DNA of 64,000 nucleotides from Clitopilus passeckerianus (Eukaryota > Basidiomycota > Agaricomycetes > Agaricales > Entolomataceae). How positions within the stretch are numbered: the first letter of the stretch is position 1; every line of letters starts with the position of its first letter. Positions 12,510 through 25,147 of the stretch are shown piece after piece. A program made the position numbers and the translations under genes. Where the stretch lies: NCBI GenBank assembly GCA_944990035.1, contig CALYLX010000160.1:1-64000 (forward strand). The letters run 5' to 3'. The notes beneath the pieces are model-generated. The model was not told the origin of the DNA, did not search any database, and saw nothing but the letters and a program-made list of their open reading frames with translations.

Positions 12510-13117
12510 CGTTCGACGACTATTTCTCATTTTTGCATGGCAATATTTACCCATCGATGAACGCTCGTACTGCACCACACTTTAGAGTATCTACCGCATG
12601 CATAGATGAAGGATGGACCTGGGAAGGAATCTTCCCAACTACGTTACGAGTCTGTTAAGACAGCACACACATTTGTAGCTATAGTAAACCCAATAATCAT
12701 TCAAACACATTTCGGTCTTAATCGGCGCTGACAACCAATGCAAAGAGTAATTCGAATTGCGGCAAAATCAGGTGAAACCTCGCATTCCCAGGGCGGGAAA
12801 AGGTTTTATACGGCGGGAACACATTGCATGTCCATAATTAGCCACAAACGTTCGAAGATACATAAACAACGTTTACTATGGCTACATACTCGTACATTTA
12901 GGTAATTTCTAGCTAACTCATACATCTGTAAAGGGTATCATACTCTGCAGAACAAGATCCGTCTGTATATAGATAAGTTAGGAGACTAGGAGGGCATACG
13001 ACGGGCATATAAGTTAGGCGTTAATGAGAGTGTTCTAATCCCGGGTCCATTATCTCTACTCTAGTCCAGAAACGTGTGCACGGGGTTGAACCCATAACCA
13101 CAAGCACGGCAAGACGT
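12510..13117. other. Convergent intergenic region
   Basis: This is the 3' flank between the DHA1 transporter (+) and the bHLH gene (-). It is AT-rich with no supported frame or repeat. It presumably holds both polyadenylation regions. Confidence 0.45.
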
Positions 13118-15177
13118 TTAGTCGTCCTCGTCGCCATCATCTTCCATTATGGTCCCCACACCTCCGAACCTCGACCCCACAGGCAGCGAGAAGTTCTCAA
13201 CACTGTCGAGGTCCTTCTCCAAATCAACACCATCCTCCCCCTCGCCCATGAATCCATCCTGAATGCCCGCTTGCTCGACGACGATCCGCAAACGCCTTAT
13301 CTCCTGTCTGAGCTTCTCGATCTCATCGTCCCTTCTATCCACACGTCCTTTAAGCTGACGAATGTAGTCGTTTCCACACATCAGCAACTGAAGCTTGCTG
13401 ACAGCCTTATTTGGACCTTCCTGGCCTGCCTTGGGCGGCCCACGGGGAGGAAGTGCACCAGGGAGGATAGGCTCGTCAGGATACCGTTCGTCTGTAGGAA
13501 GAGCAATAGGTGGAAGAAGGAGCCGGAGCTCGTCGTATTTGGCTTTGAGTGAGTCTCGGCGCTTTTGTTCGGCAGCTTTATGGGAGGATTTACGGATGAC
13601 TGGGTCAGGGAGAGGGGCGAGGATAGGTGTGGAGGTCCCAGGTTGGGTTGCGCCCATAGTAGGTGTGGATCCTGCTATGAAATTGGGAGGGTCAGCTTGC
13701 GAAACGCGAGGAAAGTGGATGCAAGAAAGTACCTGGACGGATGGCCTTGAGTGCCGGACTGACGAGAGAATTGCCCGCATTTGACGTTTTTCTTGTTGAT
13801 GTCCTACGTGTAGGCTCACCCGTTGTTGCAGCAATTTTGGGAGTCGATGGAGCGGAATTTTTCGAGTTTGTAGGTTCAACGTTGAACTGCACCGTTGCTC
13901 CTCCCATCTGAGGCTGTGCATTGCCTGTATTCCTCGAGGTCGAAGCACCTGCGTTACTTGATCTGCTTCCCAGCCTGCCGAGGTTCATGATACTACCAGG
14001 AGTAACAGGCATTATCTGAGGGTTGAAAGCAGGGGAAGAGGTCATGCTCTGAGATGGGGAAGATCCGTGGTGGCTCGCAGAGGCGGGAGGAGCAGGTGGG
14101 GGCATCGAGAGATCAACTGGAGATGGGGAGTCTCCAGGGGATTCTCCAACTATGCTTCCTCTTCTCGAATTCGAACGTGTCGATTGGAAGAGTGGTGTCG
14201 AACTGGCTGATTTCGTGCCCCTTGTGTGACGCCTCGTTGTTGGCGTGGGGTTGACGGGGCGGATGGCGGGTGATTGCCTTTTCTTTGCTCGCTGTGAATG
14301 GGATTCGTCGCCACTCGACGAAGCATTGCGTTTGTTGTGGGCATGCGTGGTTGCTGTGAGGCCAGGGCTGGTCATAGGGGAAACGTCAAGGTTCAAATCT
14401 GGAGCCTGGGTATGGTTCAAAGGGGGGAAAGCAATGTGTTCTGGAGCAGACATCGGATATCTGTGAGAGGAATGCTGATAGGTGTCCAACGGAGAGACGG
14501 GATAGTTCATATCTTGTTGGTGGAAGTCGCTCCCGTTCAGTATCATCTCGGGAACCTCCACTGGCTGTCGGGGAGCGATATCTCCAGAGGGGCCTAGACA
14601 TCAAGCATAAAAATCAGGATTCGTGTTCAAATAATCTCTGAGTACACCCACCAGGTGTAGGGAGTCCGCTGAACTGATTTGGTTCACGCTGAGAATTAAT
14701 GACAGGCGAAGTCATCATCCCAGCGGTTTGGCTGCTAATGAGCGCTATCTATGGTGTCGAATTATTAGTCAAAATAGCCTCGCTCCAGATTCGCCGACGA
14801 CTTACTTGTGTCTGGAGAATCTGGTTCTGTAGCTGCTGTAGCTGCTGCAGTTGATTCAATTTGACCTGTTGCTCCAAAAGCGCCTGCGGTGTGAAAGTGG
14901 ACGAGCTAGGATTAGATTGCGAGTCAATCCCCTGCATGTTCATCATGTTCCCAAGCATATCCATTGTCATCTGAGAGTTCAGAGGCATTTGAAGTCCAAA
15001 CTGCATCGACTGCTGAGGTGCTTGCTGCTGTGGATTGAAGCCATACATCTGCTGCTGCTGCTGCTGGTGTTGGTTGCCATCAAGACCTTGTTGGTGGTGC
15101 TGATGGTGGTTATTCTGCTGGTCCATTGGGAACAGACTGGACAAAAAGTCCCTCTGACTGCCATCGTGGGCGTCCAT
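13118..15177 (-). CDS. Basic helix-loop-helix transcription factor with Q-rich N-terminus
   Basis: Nuclear DNA-binding regulator. Four exons (14806-15177, 14652-14748, 13733-14593, 13118-13674) splice to 628 residues. The start is the ATG at 15175-15177; a longer frame begins only with TTG. Residues about 1-125 are Gln/His/Met rich, resembling an activation domain. About 150-420 is Ser/Thr/Pro rich with basic patches (RAKKRQS). The bHLH starts near residue 470: basic region and helix 1 SSHKAAEQKRRDSLKAKYDE, then an unusually long Pro/Gly loop of roughly 35 residues. Helix 2 is NKAVSKLQLLMCGNDYIRQL, running into a coiled coil (DDEIEKLRQEIRRLR). The His/Glu/Arg pattern in the basic region suggests E-box (CANNTG) binding. 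The C-terminus is acidic, ending in DDGDEDD. Target genes are unknown. Confidence 0.88.
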
Positions 15178-16767
15178 GAGATTGTAGGTCGTGGTCAAGA
15201 GCAAACGCCAACTTAGCGATGAAAAGTTGAAGGGACCTGACCTTTTCAGGTTCGATCATGCGGAAAAACCACACACCCATCACCGCCTAAACCCGGCCCG
15301 ATTTTCCACCTATGATCAGTTGTTCCAGACCATTTCATTGTGAAATTCATTACTCATTATGACGACCATCCTTTTCAAGTTTTATTGGCCGCTAGAAATG
15401 CCCAACGTGCGTCTGGTGAATTTTCCTGATTTTTTAGACCTTCGACTTGCGGGAAAATGGCATCGAACCGGTGTATTAACTACTCTGGCCAAGCCTACTG
15501 CTTGGGAGGAATCAATGGCAGAACCTAATATTTGACACGATCGACATGCGGAGGGTTGCCGTGAGCAGTCTAAAGCCGTCCTAACTTGGTCTTGTTTTGT
15601 TTTGTCTTGTCCTGAAGTCATTCGGCACTTGTCGGCTGCGTGTTTACCAGGCTCCTCTCGCTTCTCTCCTCCACAACAAATGCTTTCAATCTTATCTTCA
15701 CGTCCTTTGGAGCTGGAATATGTGACCTGAACATATACAAGGCACCACACATAGGCTCTCAAGAACCCTCTTCCTTCTGGAACACACCTAAAGGCTGAAA
15801 ACCTCCGGCGGCTCATGTAACCACCCTGGCTACACACCACATCCGGGACTTTTATGACAGGGCCTCCATCATGTGGTGATCTCAATATACGCCAATTCCA
15901 TTCAATTATCTCTCTTGCCGCGGTATCGAACGAATCCCTCGCCGTTTATATGGCACATCATCACCTTAACCCCCCTCATTGTCTCAACTGACCTGATTTA
16001 GACGTGATCTCTCTGCACTTCGACACTTGAGGCTACTCCGTATGGGTTCGGTGAGTACGCCGACTGCTTTACGTTAAGGTACGACGCTCACATGAACCTT
16101 CCTCGAATTCCTGCTCACACGACACGAAATGTTTAGACGTGGCGGGAATTGGGAGGATACAGCGGAAAGCACCGAGCCTTCGGCTGCCGGGAGGGATTCA
16201 TTCTTCTGCTGAAGCTGCAAGATGAATCCCCCGCGAACAGCAGATGCATCAATAATCAGCACAGCGAATGAGGCGAGGGTATGATTGGGACGCCCTAGAA
16301 TGGAAGCGAAGGAGAATACGAACTGTTCAAGTCCTAAAGTGTGCAGAACCCACGGAAACCCCGAATCTAGAACAGCATCTTTTCATGACAGTTCGTTGTG
16401 TTTTGAATGATCAAGTCGTGTGCGCTTCATTCCGCTGACAGACTGGATCCGTCTTGAGTTCGGATACGACAACCCTTTAGCTTCGGCCGTAATCTTATTA
16501 TGAGCGGCTTACGAAGCGGCCAGAATGTCATTGCTATTCTCCTTCGGTAGTTTGAACTAAGTCCGTCCCCGTTGCGGAAGTTCGCAGAAGTGGGGAATAG
16601 AAGCTGTAATTGTGTTATGTTATTCATCTTTCCTTCAAGTACGGAAAACATGTCTGGCTCCAATCAGGCTTAGGTGTCGCGCCAGGTCGCGCCAGGTACC
16701 AAGGAGACACGTGCAACAACAGACGCGGACTCGCGATAGACGCGCTCTTGCTTGGCCTATATCAATC
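15178..16767. other. Long intergenic region upstream of the bHLH gene
   Basis: About 1.6 kb between the bHLH start (-) and the first F-box/LRR-like copy (+). Open frames at 15382-15885 and 16427-16663 have no recognisable features and look like chance. Near 16680 the short tandem repeat GTCGCGCCAG occurs twice. A long promoter would fit a regulator gene. Confidence 0.4.
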
Positions 16768-18918
16768 ATGGACAGCTCAAGCTACAATGTCGCCAGTGCG
16801 AATGACTGCCTGGTAGCATCTCGAAACGCTACCCCAGATATGTGGATCTACTTCAACAGAACGAGCAACCTCTCAGCGGACGAAATGGCACAGGTTCACG
16901 CAATAACCCTCGTGCTGGATTGTGGTACCCAGACGGGCGTAGCAAGCGTTCGTTTGCTGGTGGTCAAGAAACCTAACACCCAGAGAGAACCAGACAGCGT
17001 GAGCATAAATCTTGCCGAGTTCCAATCTCTAATCTGTCTCTCAATGGGCAGCAATTGGACGATTTTATTGCTCCGTATCATATCAACCCCTTCGATAACG
17101 ACAGATACTCGGCCCGTCGTGCGTATTCGGACGCGGCCAGAGAAAGGACCCAAGTCCGTTCTGTTCTCCTGGCACGGAAGCGTCAATTGGACCAGGCCAA
17201 TCAGCTAGGGAGGTCGCCTCTCACCGTGTTACTGGAGTACACAGCGGGGGAAGACTCTAGTGATGGGGATCCTGCTCCGTACTCTCTTCGCCTGCTGAAA
17301 TCAGGTTCAGAATCTCTCGTCAGCCTGGGAAGCTATCCGGTTGTTTACGACAGGTTGATGAATATCTCGGATTCAAAATGCGGCATACACCTATTGCTAA
17401 CATCCAGCCACTGGTTTGCAACTAGTATATTCATGACTCATGAATACCCGTTGCTGGAGAACTATATCATCCGGATTCTACCACAGGAAAATACCGGCGC
17501 CCACTGCCTATCCTTCCTACTCACATCATCACCTCAGTTGCCGACTGGAATTTCGATGGCACAAGCTTCACCTGGGCATCGGAACTTATGAACTACGCTC
17601 TGGTGCAAAAGAGCTGGTTACACGTACTGGGACTCTTCTGGAAGCATGTCGGTCACGCGGATGTGAGGTTTGTACGCAACCCACGCGGCCTGGCTAGTGT
17701 TTTAGAGTCCCACCCCGAGTTGGGAAAGCATTTTATTCGATACAACGATGGAATGATACCACTTCATGACAGAATCACGTCCCTGGAATCCCGTTATGTT
17801 TTACGGAATACAACGACTCAGGATCGTGAATGGGCCACTACAACCATCCTTCGAATGGCAACAAGACTCGAAGACATGCGCCTGCTCAACCCACCCAGTT
17901 TTGGGGTGGTTAAATCATTCCTACCCTCTCTGCGACATAGTATCCGTAGTTTCACGTGTCATGTTGAGACCTATAATCGTGGGGCCCACAATTATCTCTA
18001 CGAACTGCTGGACCTCATCCGTGCTTGGGTACATCTCGAGGACCTGAATATCACATTTTCCTCATATGCTGCTGGTGGTGTTGAACAGTACGTCCAACGT
18101 CTCTCAGATAGGTATTCCAGCAAATTGGCTAATGATTTGTTGAATTGACTAGCTGGTCTACTAGTGTCAGTATACTACCTGTCCGAGGTGGGAACAAACC
18201 TGACCAAGTTTCATCATTGTAGCCAGTACACGAAACCGCGTACAGCCTGAAAGCGCTTACCTTGTCCAACATGGTGTCTCAAATCCGATGCCCTCGGCTT
18301 GAAGACATCTCTAGTCACTGGTTTCGCAGCCTATTTTCCGCTTCAAACCAACGTTTGGCTCATCTCAAGCTAGCGGCCATTGTGGGCTTATCAGCAAACG
18401 ATCTGCGCTACGTGTTCGCTCTGGCAAAAGCTACGCTAGAGAGCCTGTTCATCGTGAGATGCACGATTACAGACCGCGCCATATATGAATCTAATGGTGA
18501 ACAATTTTTCGACGTTCATCTGTCGGGCCTGGAGAATTTGAAGGAGGTCACGATTCAAGAGGATCTTGCTTCCCCTTTTTGCTTGACAAGGAAACCCTGC
18601 AGGGGGAAAAGGTCGGGGAAAATCTGCATAGACAACGTCAACGCTGCGTGGTTGTCGCAAGACTGTAGGATCACGTTGGCGGAGGCATTGTCGAACTCTT
18701 GTTGGTCAGAAGTCATGATCACTCCTCGACGCATGATACGAATCCACAACATCTTGGAAATCGTGGCGAGCATGGGAATTAACGGAAACGTGGGTATAAC
18801 TGTTTGGATGCACTTTAAATTTTATTTTTGGCTTATTCATTACCTGCAGCTCGTAGGAAACGGACGAACGATCCGTATCATCAAGAGGTTTGCCCAGGCC
18901 CCTAATCCTTTGCAGTGA
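16768..18918 (+). pseudogene. F-box/LRR-like protein, tandem copy 1, one base lost
   Basis: Paralogue of the gene at 20559-22788, collinear through five exons: 16768-16998, 17052-18087, 18153-18165, 18223-18789, 18850-18918. Summed exon length leaves remainder 2 when divided by 3, which matches one missing base near 17500. There the frame passes from LENYIIRILPQENT to RRPLPILPTHIIT, aligned with LPTQRCRRTRPILPTHIIT in copy 2. The rest aligns without stops, including the F-box-like helix ELMNYALVQKSWLHVLGLFW and LRR-like segments such as RLAHLKLAAIVGL. Function is unknown. F-box proteins of this kind usually act as SCF substrate adaptors; that is inference from the WASELMNYALVQ..W pattern only. 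Confidence 0.6.
18153..18165 (+). other. 13-base microexon (copy 1)
   Basis: The flanking exons can only be joined in frame if this 13-base exon is included between AG (18151-18152) and GT (18166-18167). It encodes the end of one codon plus four residues. The same exon size and phase occur in the paralogue at 21979-21991, although the encoded residues differ. Confidence 0.6.
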
Positions 18919-19263
18919 CCGCGCCTTCCCCTAGAAAATTTCAGTAGGAGAAGGGTGCAATCTTAAACTCGCCGAGAAGGGCAGTGTTCCGTCTATATAG
19001 AAGCCATCCCAACGTTGTATAGTACCTTCCTTGCCAGGAACAAAGTTCGTACACATGACACAATGGATCAGGTCTGGACGAGCTCTTGTTGGAATTACAT
19101 ATGTGAACATCTATGCCGTCACTGGTAGCGTTACCATTATATATTGTACCGTTACAGGGTGACCTTTCGCCTTCTTCAACATTCAGACACGAGGACGGCC
19201 AGAAAAAAAACGCTGCGCCTACTCAGAGCATACAAAGAAGAACACTTCTTACGCATTACTATC
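18919..19263. other. Intergenic, no gene seen
   Basis: 345 bases between the first F-box/LRR-like copy and the small membrane-protein gene. It holds no supported feature beyond the promoter expected for the latter. Confidence 0.4.
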
Positions 19264-19920
19264 ATGGCTCTTTTTCAACGCTTGGGTTTCTACCTTCTCC
19301 CTTTCAGCTTTCTGACATCCATGTTTCCTGGCCTCGTGGCATTGGACTGTTGGGGACTTATTCGTCTTCCAGTTTTTGGTGGGGTATTGGGTGAAAAGGA
19401 ACTAGGCTGGATGGGGTCTATTGGCTTGATTCTGGCAGCGATATTCTCAGCAACTGCACTTGTGAATTGGTTCGTTTGGGTGAAGAATTTGCTATCAAGC
19501 TGGATGCAACCAGTATGTCCATTTCGTCCATTATTCAAGTCTTCATAGCACTTTCTTTGGGCGATTCACTCACCTATATTATCCCAGCCAAGGGTTACAA
19601 TTTACCTCCCTCCTCCAAGAACTCGAGCAGAGAGAAGGCATCTCTTTGAAAGAGTCTATCTCGATCAGTTCGAATATTTATATCGGCTCCACCCCGCAGG
19701 GTGGCTCTTTTCGTCTTCAACCACACCTGTCGAAGTTGGCTGCCCCAGATGGAAACAGCTAGTAAGGGAGGAGATAGTTGAGTGGGTTAGGGAAAGTCGG
19801 CTCCGCTCCTCGCATCAGGGACCCTGGAATGAGAAGGCATATAAACATGAGATCAAGGAATTTGTGGGTCTGTTTGAGAGGAGGTTGGGCATTAGTTTGA
19901 GTATTGAGGAGGGAAGGTAG
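19264..19920 (+). CDS. Small predicted membrane protein, unknown function
   Basis: Two exons, 19264-19512 and 19588-19920, give 193 residues with phase-0 splicing. The second exon has no ATG of its own. The first encodes two hydrophobic segments: LGFYLLPFSFLTSMFPGLVA and IGLILAAIFSATALVNWFVW. The second is soluble and charged, rich in aromatic and acidic/basic helices (FERVYLDQFEYLYRLHPAGW, then WKQLVREEIVEWVRES and HEIKEFVGLFERRLG). No family is recognised. It sits between two tandem F-box/LRR-like copies in the same orientation, so it may have been present at, or inserted since, their duplication. The open second exon and intact splice sites support a real gene. Confidence 0.55.
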
Positions 19921-20558
19921 AATATCGATAAACGCCAACGTTCGCGAAGGAAGAAGAAGAGAAATTGGAGGGAGTCGGATGAGAAGGTCTAGAGCTGGTG
20001 GCAGTAGCTATATAGCTTCTCTCGGCCGAGCAGGCAAAAAAAGATTACTCGTCCATAATTCGTACACTGTGGTTGATAGTGGTTTGTGTGGGGTCACCTA
20101 CTCCAGAACATCAAATGAGTAATCCACCATGTCGTATATTTCAGTGAGCCTAGAGATGTGATCATGATTGCTTGCGCCGCCGGTATACGGCGTACTGCGC
20201 GCACGTCCGAGTTTGATATAGGTGTAAGTGGGTGCTTCAGGGCATTCACCCTTAGGCGACGCCGGCCACCAAGGAGGCGCGTGGAAACAAAGAGCGGCCA
20301 GTATCGAAGGCACGTTTAGAACTTGTTCAAGGAGAGTTATGGGAAAGTCAAATTATAATTTGCGAACGGCTATGCAAACAAATGACGATGTACATCGACT
20401 AAGAATTCACAGTACTAGGATCGGATCACTAGAACTGAAGAATATTTACGTCTGGGTTCCATGAAATTTGACCTGCGCCGAGAGGACACGTGCAGTATTG
20501 CGACTGTTCAGGGATAGGAAAACAACGTGTTCCTCCTTGTCCTCTTCCCACTGTTTTG
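19921..20558. other. Intergenic upstream of copy 2
   Basis: About 640 bases without a supported frame. The stretch GGACACGTGCA near 20483 also occurs upstream of copy 1 (near 16705, GACACGTGCA). It is the only conserved promoter-like piece I can see between the paralogues. Confidence 0.4.
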
Positions 20559-22788
20559 ATGATGTCGATTCAAGTTCCAAGCAACTTAACCCAAGGTTTG
20601 GAAGTGACTCGAGACACCACCAAAGATATGTGGCTCTACTTCAACAAAACGAGGAGCCGCGTACACGCAAAAGTAGATCCAATCTGTGCAATCTCGCTCA
20701 TGCTGGATGATGGAACTTGGGCGGGTGTATCACACCTTCGTTTACTGGTGCTTAAGAAACCAAAGGCTTCGGCAGAACCAGACGTCGTGAGTGTGGAAAC
20801 CTCCTGACTTCGACCATTGTCCTGACCTGAACGGCTAGTACTTATTCGACTTGACTACAGCCTACCCTTTTGTCAATGAATCGGACTACGGCAGAGACGG
20901 GAACTATTATTCTAAAGTGTTTCAAAACACCACCAGATTCCGTTCCAATCTCCGCGCACAGAAAGATTCTAAACGGCATTTGGATGGCTTTGCCTGTTGC
21001 CCGTTGCCAACGGCCAAAACGACCCTCACGGTCGTGCTCGAATACCGTTTCAGCCAGAACCATGGCGGTGATTTTCGGTACTCTTTCCAACCGCTCAAAT
21101 CCGCCCCGTACTGCGCACGAGGGGCGGATACAGATCCTTTGACCCAACTCGGTTTGGACAGCCTGAGCTATAATATTGTCTATGACAGGATGGTCAATAT
21201 CTCCGAGTCTGATCGTGGCATACACTTGCTTCTGACATCTAGTCATATGTATGCCAGTCAAGATGATCACTCTCGCCTTCCCCAGTTCCTAGAGAATTAT
21301 ACCATTCGCGTTCTCCCTACACAGAGGTGTCGGCGGACACGCCCCATTCTTCCGACTCATATAATCACCTTAGCCGTGAATTTTACTTTTGATGGGTCTC
21401 TCACTTGGGCATCGGAGCTCATGAACTATGCGCTAGTTCAAAGATGCTGGTCGCACGTACTAGACCTCTATTGGCGACGGCTAGGTCGCGAGGATGGGTT
21501 CGTGGTACGCAACCCGCTAGGCTTGGCCAAAACCCTAGAATTCCGTCCCGAACTCGGAAGGCACTTCATTGCATACGGTGACTCCAAAATTCCGCTTCAG
21601 ATTGCCAACGTTGGCTTGTCTGAGCAAGCCCGTTATATTTTCAAGAATACGAGAACTCAAGACAGAGAAAGGGCAGTCATCGCTATCATGAAAACGGCAA
21701 CAAGACTTGAGGATTTGCACCTATTCATGGCGCCCAGCTATACGTTGGTCAAATCGATGCTACCTACCCTGCAATGTATAAGAGTTTTCAAGTGCCATCT
21801 CGGGGACGTTCTCTGGACCAGCGGTCATCTCTATGAACTGTTGGACTTGATTCATGGTTGGGAACATTTAGAGCGCCTGTCTATCCTCTTTTGTTCTACT
21901 TCGGCCGCTAAGTTTGAGAAGTGAGTTCAACGACTCTTTTTCAGACCGTGTGATGCGTTTGCTAATGATACCAATTAGCAGGGCGATCCCGGTCGGTGAA
22001 CTACCAGTCTCAGGGCTGAACATTTCCTGATCAAGTTTATTTATCCAGCCAGCACTCAAAACAGCCTATGCCCTTAAGGACCTGTATTTACACAGGACAA
22101 TACCCCCCCGTCGCGGGGAACTTGATAAAGCCATGTACAGCGACTGGTTCCGGGGTTTATTCTCGGCTCAAAACCAACGATTGGCTCATCTAAGGCTAGT
22201 GGCCATCGATTTGTTAGCGGAGGATATCCGCCATGTGTTTGCTCTAGCAAGAGGTACTCTAGAGTGTGTTCGCATTGAAAAGTGCAGAGTTCAGTACGAG
22301 CCCACCCCTATGTTCACTAATGGCGAACGACCCATGGACATTCATCTGACGGATATGGAAAATCTAATGGATGTCAATATCCAACAGGACCTTGTCTCGT
22401 CTTTATGCTTAATAAGAAAGCACAATAGGGGACACAGGTCGGGTCAGATATACCTACAAGATGTCACTGCTGAGAGATGGTTGCATTCTTGCGATTGCGG
22501 CATCACCCTTCCAGAAGCATTGTCGAAGTCTTTCTGGTCAGAAGTCGTAATCGATGCAAAGAACAGGGTGGAATTTTTACTGTTCTGGGAAGCCTTGGCG
22601 AGCCTGGGGATTAAAGGCAAGGTGGGTAGAACTGTACAGCTTGGAAGTTTTAATAGTGCGGTTGGCTAATCCAACACTCACAGCGTGAAGGATACGGACC
22701 AGGTGCCAAGAGGATGAGGATAGATTTGTCCCACTCCCTTATCCCTCGACATAACGATGCAGCCCATTTTCAGTGTCCAAAAAACTAG
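20559..22788 (+). CDS. F-box/LRR-like protein, tandem copy 2, intact
   Basis: Five exons (20559-20786, 20839-21920, 21979-21991, 22049-22621, 22684-22788) splice to 666 residues without interruption. The N-terminal third has an aromatic DMWLYFNKT motif and a beta-rich stretch (HLRLLVLKKP). The centre has the F-box-like helix TWASELMNYALVQRCWSHVL. The C-terminal half contains repeated leucine-rich helices (TRLEDLHLFMAPS, EHLERLSILF, RLAHLRLVAIDLL), as in LRR proteins. No clear family assignment is possible. An SCF-adaptor role is only suggested by the F-box-like plus LRR-like order. It is about 1.6 kb downstream of copy 1 in the same orientation and retains the 13-base microexon. The start is the first ATG in frame; an upstream GTG is ignored. 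Confidence 0.65.
21979..21991 (+). other. 13-base microexon (copy 2)
   Basis: It is flanked by TTAG before and GTCGG after, and is required to join exon 2 (phase 2) with exon 4 (phase 0). Position, length and phase match copy 1. Confidence 0.62.
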
Positions 22789-22963
22789 AGTTTCGATACA
22801 TACGGGATAAGAGGGCGGTTAAGAATCGAAATTACAATTTTGCTACGAAAACCAGACGACGACAAAGAAACCCGCAACTGGACCACACCTACAAGCTTCG
22901 TAATTAGAAATATCTCTAATATTTAGGCAATTTTAATATTTGTCTGCCGTCCCTCCTGATACC

Positions 22964-25147
22964 TTAGTCCATGCGTCTGACGGGCTTCGGTACCAGGCTC
23001 CACACGACCAACAAGCAACCCATCATCGATACCAACCTATGTATCACAAGCAACACCATTCATGAGCGACCACTCCCTTATGACTGGAGAAATGACACTC
23101 ACCAAGGCTGCAAAGCCTGGATCCCGAACTTCTGCGAGAGAACACCAGTGAGGAACGGAAGGGCCGCGGAGCCTGTCATTCCAATACCCGTGATCCAGCC
23201 GAGGGCGACGGTGAATAGCCAGCGGGGGATGAGGGTGGTTGCGTGCGAGACAAGGAGCGGGAACATTGGGCCTAGAGCCATCCCGGCAAGGGAGACCTGT
23301 AAGAATTGGATTGATCAGTTGGATCTTTCGAAGAGGCAGAAGGAAAACGTACGGCGACGGCGTTTCCGATGACGGAGGGGACGAACCAGATCGTGAGTTC
23401 GAGGCTGACGGAGGACGTTGACGTTTGATGCTTGTTTAATATATAGGTTGAAAGGGTACTCACCCAATCGTTACGATGGTGTAAAGGAAGATTGCACGAC
23501 GTGGGCCGAGCTACCGCGAAGATGTCAGGAATTGTTCGAGTCGAGATTGGTGTACTCACCCTCTTGTTCAACCACATCAATCCAATACGACCAAGCGTAA
23601 GACCTTCAGAATCGAAGTCTCAATTTGGATCATCTCCAGTTTAACACCTGCCGGACTGACCTCCAAAGAATCCAGAGGAAATATACCCAGCACTATGTCC
23701 ACCGCCTCTCTGCTCAATAACGTATGTAACGATCCATCCTCCGATAGTAACCTCGATACCGATGTACACGATGGCAAATATAGCCAACAGGTGAACGGCC
23801 TTGAGTTTGACGATCTGGTGGAACTTGCTGTCGCGGGTGGTTGTCTGAGCTTCGTCTGGGGCTTGACCGGATTCCGCGAGGATGGCTACAGGGAGTTGAA
23901 AAGCCATATAAGCAATGGGAATAATCAAGGAAAGGAAGAATGGGACTCACTTTCAGCATTTTTAAGGCGGAAAACGAGGATGAGGATGATGGTGTTCGTA
24001 ACAGCGAGAGCTGTAGAAACGAGGTAGTGGAAAGTCCAATGCTTTTGAGACGAGAAGTATGTCGCTACAAACGGTGAGGTAAAGGCACCCAAACCTGAGG
24101 TTCGTCATTGTCGTCAGAACCTCTCATGCCTTTTACGCTAGGAGCTGGCGTACCGTAGAGCCCATGCATAATGCCCAGTTTCGTTGACATGTGTTGTTTC
24201 AGACTACCAACGAATCCATTTGCTTGAGCGTTCTGCGAACAGCCTTAGCTTGATTATGAGAGATAGAGAGGGTATAGAAATCACCTGTAGTGCCATTCCA
24301 AAGCCAGTGAGTGTGTTCGCCGCGACCATGACTGCGAAAGGAGGCTGAGGCGCTTGAATAACATATGCCGTGAGCTGGAAGCACGAGCCGATGACCATAA
24401 TCTAGAGGTGCAATCCATGAAGGATTATATGGCATAAAATACGGGGCTTTCTGACCTTCCCAAAACCAATACGGTCGTTCAACCAGACATTCAAGCCGGA
24501 TCCGATAATGAAGCCCTGAAAGGGATGGATACCAATGAAGACGAAGAGGAGAGGAAACAATTTACGGCACAGTTAGACACGAAGTAGAGTGAAACGATAA
24601 AAAAGCCAATCTGAAGCTCAAAGTGAGTAAATTGCTCAAATCGGTCATGGCATAGTCTTACGTGGTAGGTACTCTGGAAGACAGGTAGAAGAGGCCCAGT
24701 TGAGCCGTCGTTCCATCCCTCAACGAACAAAGCCCATCCAAGAGCAGCAAAGTGAATATTCCCTATCCTCTGGAACTTTCGAAGCTCTGCGGCGCTATGA
24801 GTAGTCAAGCCTTGTGCATCAGACGCTGTGGTGTTTGGTAGGCTGGGTACCGCACTTAGTTCTTCGCGAGCTGATTGGCCGTCGATTTTGGAGAGGCTGA
24901 CAGAGGAGGTTCGAATAATCGTGTTTGTATTTCGTGAGATAGCTGAGAGACGCCGTGTGGGCTGAGAGAGATGAGAGGGGATTGCTCGAAGTTCGTGGAT
25001 CTCATGAGAGTCGTCGTCGTCGTCGTCGTCTGCGATGGCAGACTCGTCCATTCTAGCCTTCAGAGCAGCCTCTTGCCGAAGCGCAGCAGGTGGATAGACA
25101 TGAGCGGGAGGCACAGCTAGAGGTTGAGGAAGAGAAGCGGTCGACAT
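22964..25147 (-). CDS. MFS transporter, FHS (fucose/glucose permease-like) type, copy A
   Basis: Predicted twelve-helix sugar or nutrient symporter. The start is the ATG at 25145-25147 and the stop lies at 22964-22966. The N-tail of about 130 residues is hydrophilic, with an Asp run (DDDDDDD) and Ser-rich blocks. TM1 carries the family signature ALGWALFVEGWNDGSTGPLL. Later blocks are GFIIGSGLNVWLNDRIGFGK, NTLTGFGMALQ and VYIGIEVTIGGWIVTYVIEQ, then RGGGHSAGYISSGFFGG and LGWITGIGMTGSAALPFLTG. Around a dozen short introns are needed. Every junction I checked, including 5'-GTAAGA..CTTCAG after TYH and the last one before the C-tail, keeps the frame. It is more diverged than the three relatives at 37.8-45.1 kb. 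The FHS assignment comes from the motif pattern; the substrate is unknown. Confidence 0.82.

Noticed and set aside
15382..15885. Minus-strand 167-codon frame upstream of the bHLH gene
   Set aside because: No recognisable motif, biased composition, no plausible exon partner.
24980..25035. GTCGTC trinucleotide run as a microsatellite feature
   Set aside because: It simply encodes the Asp run in the N-tail of transporter A.
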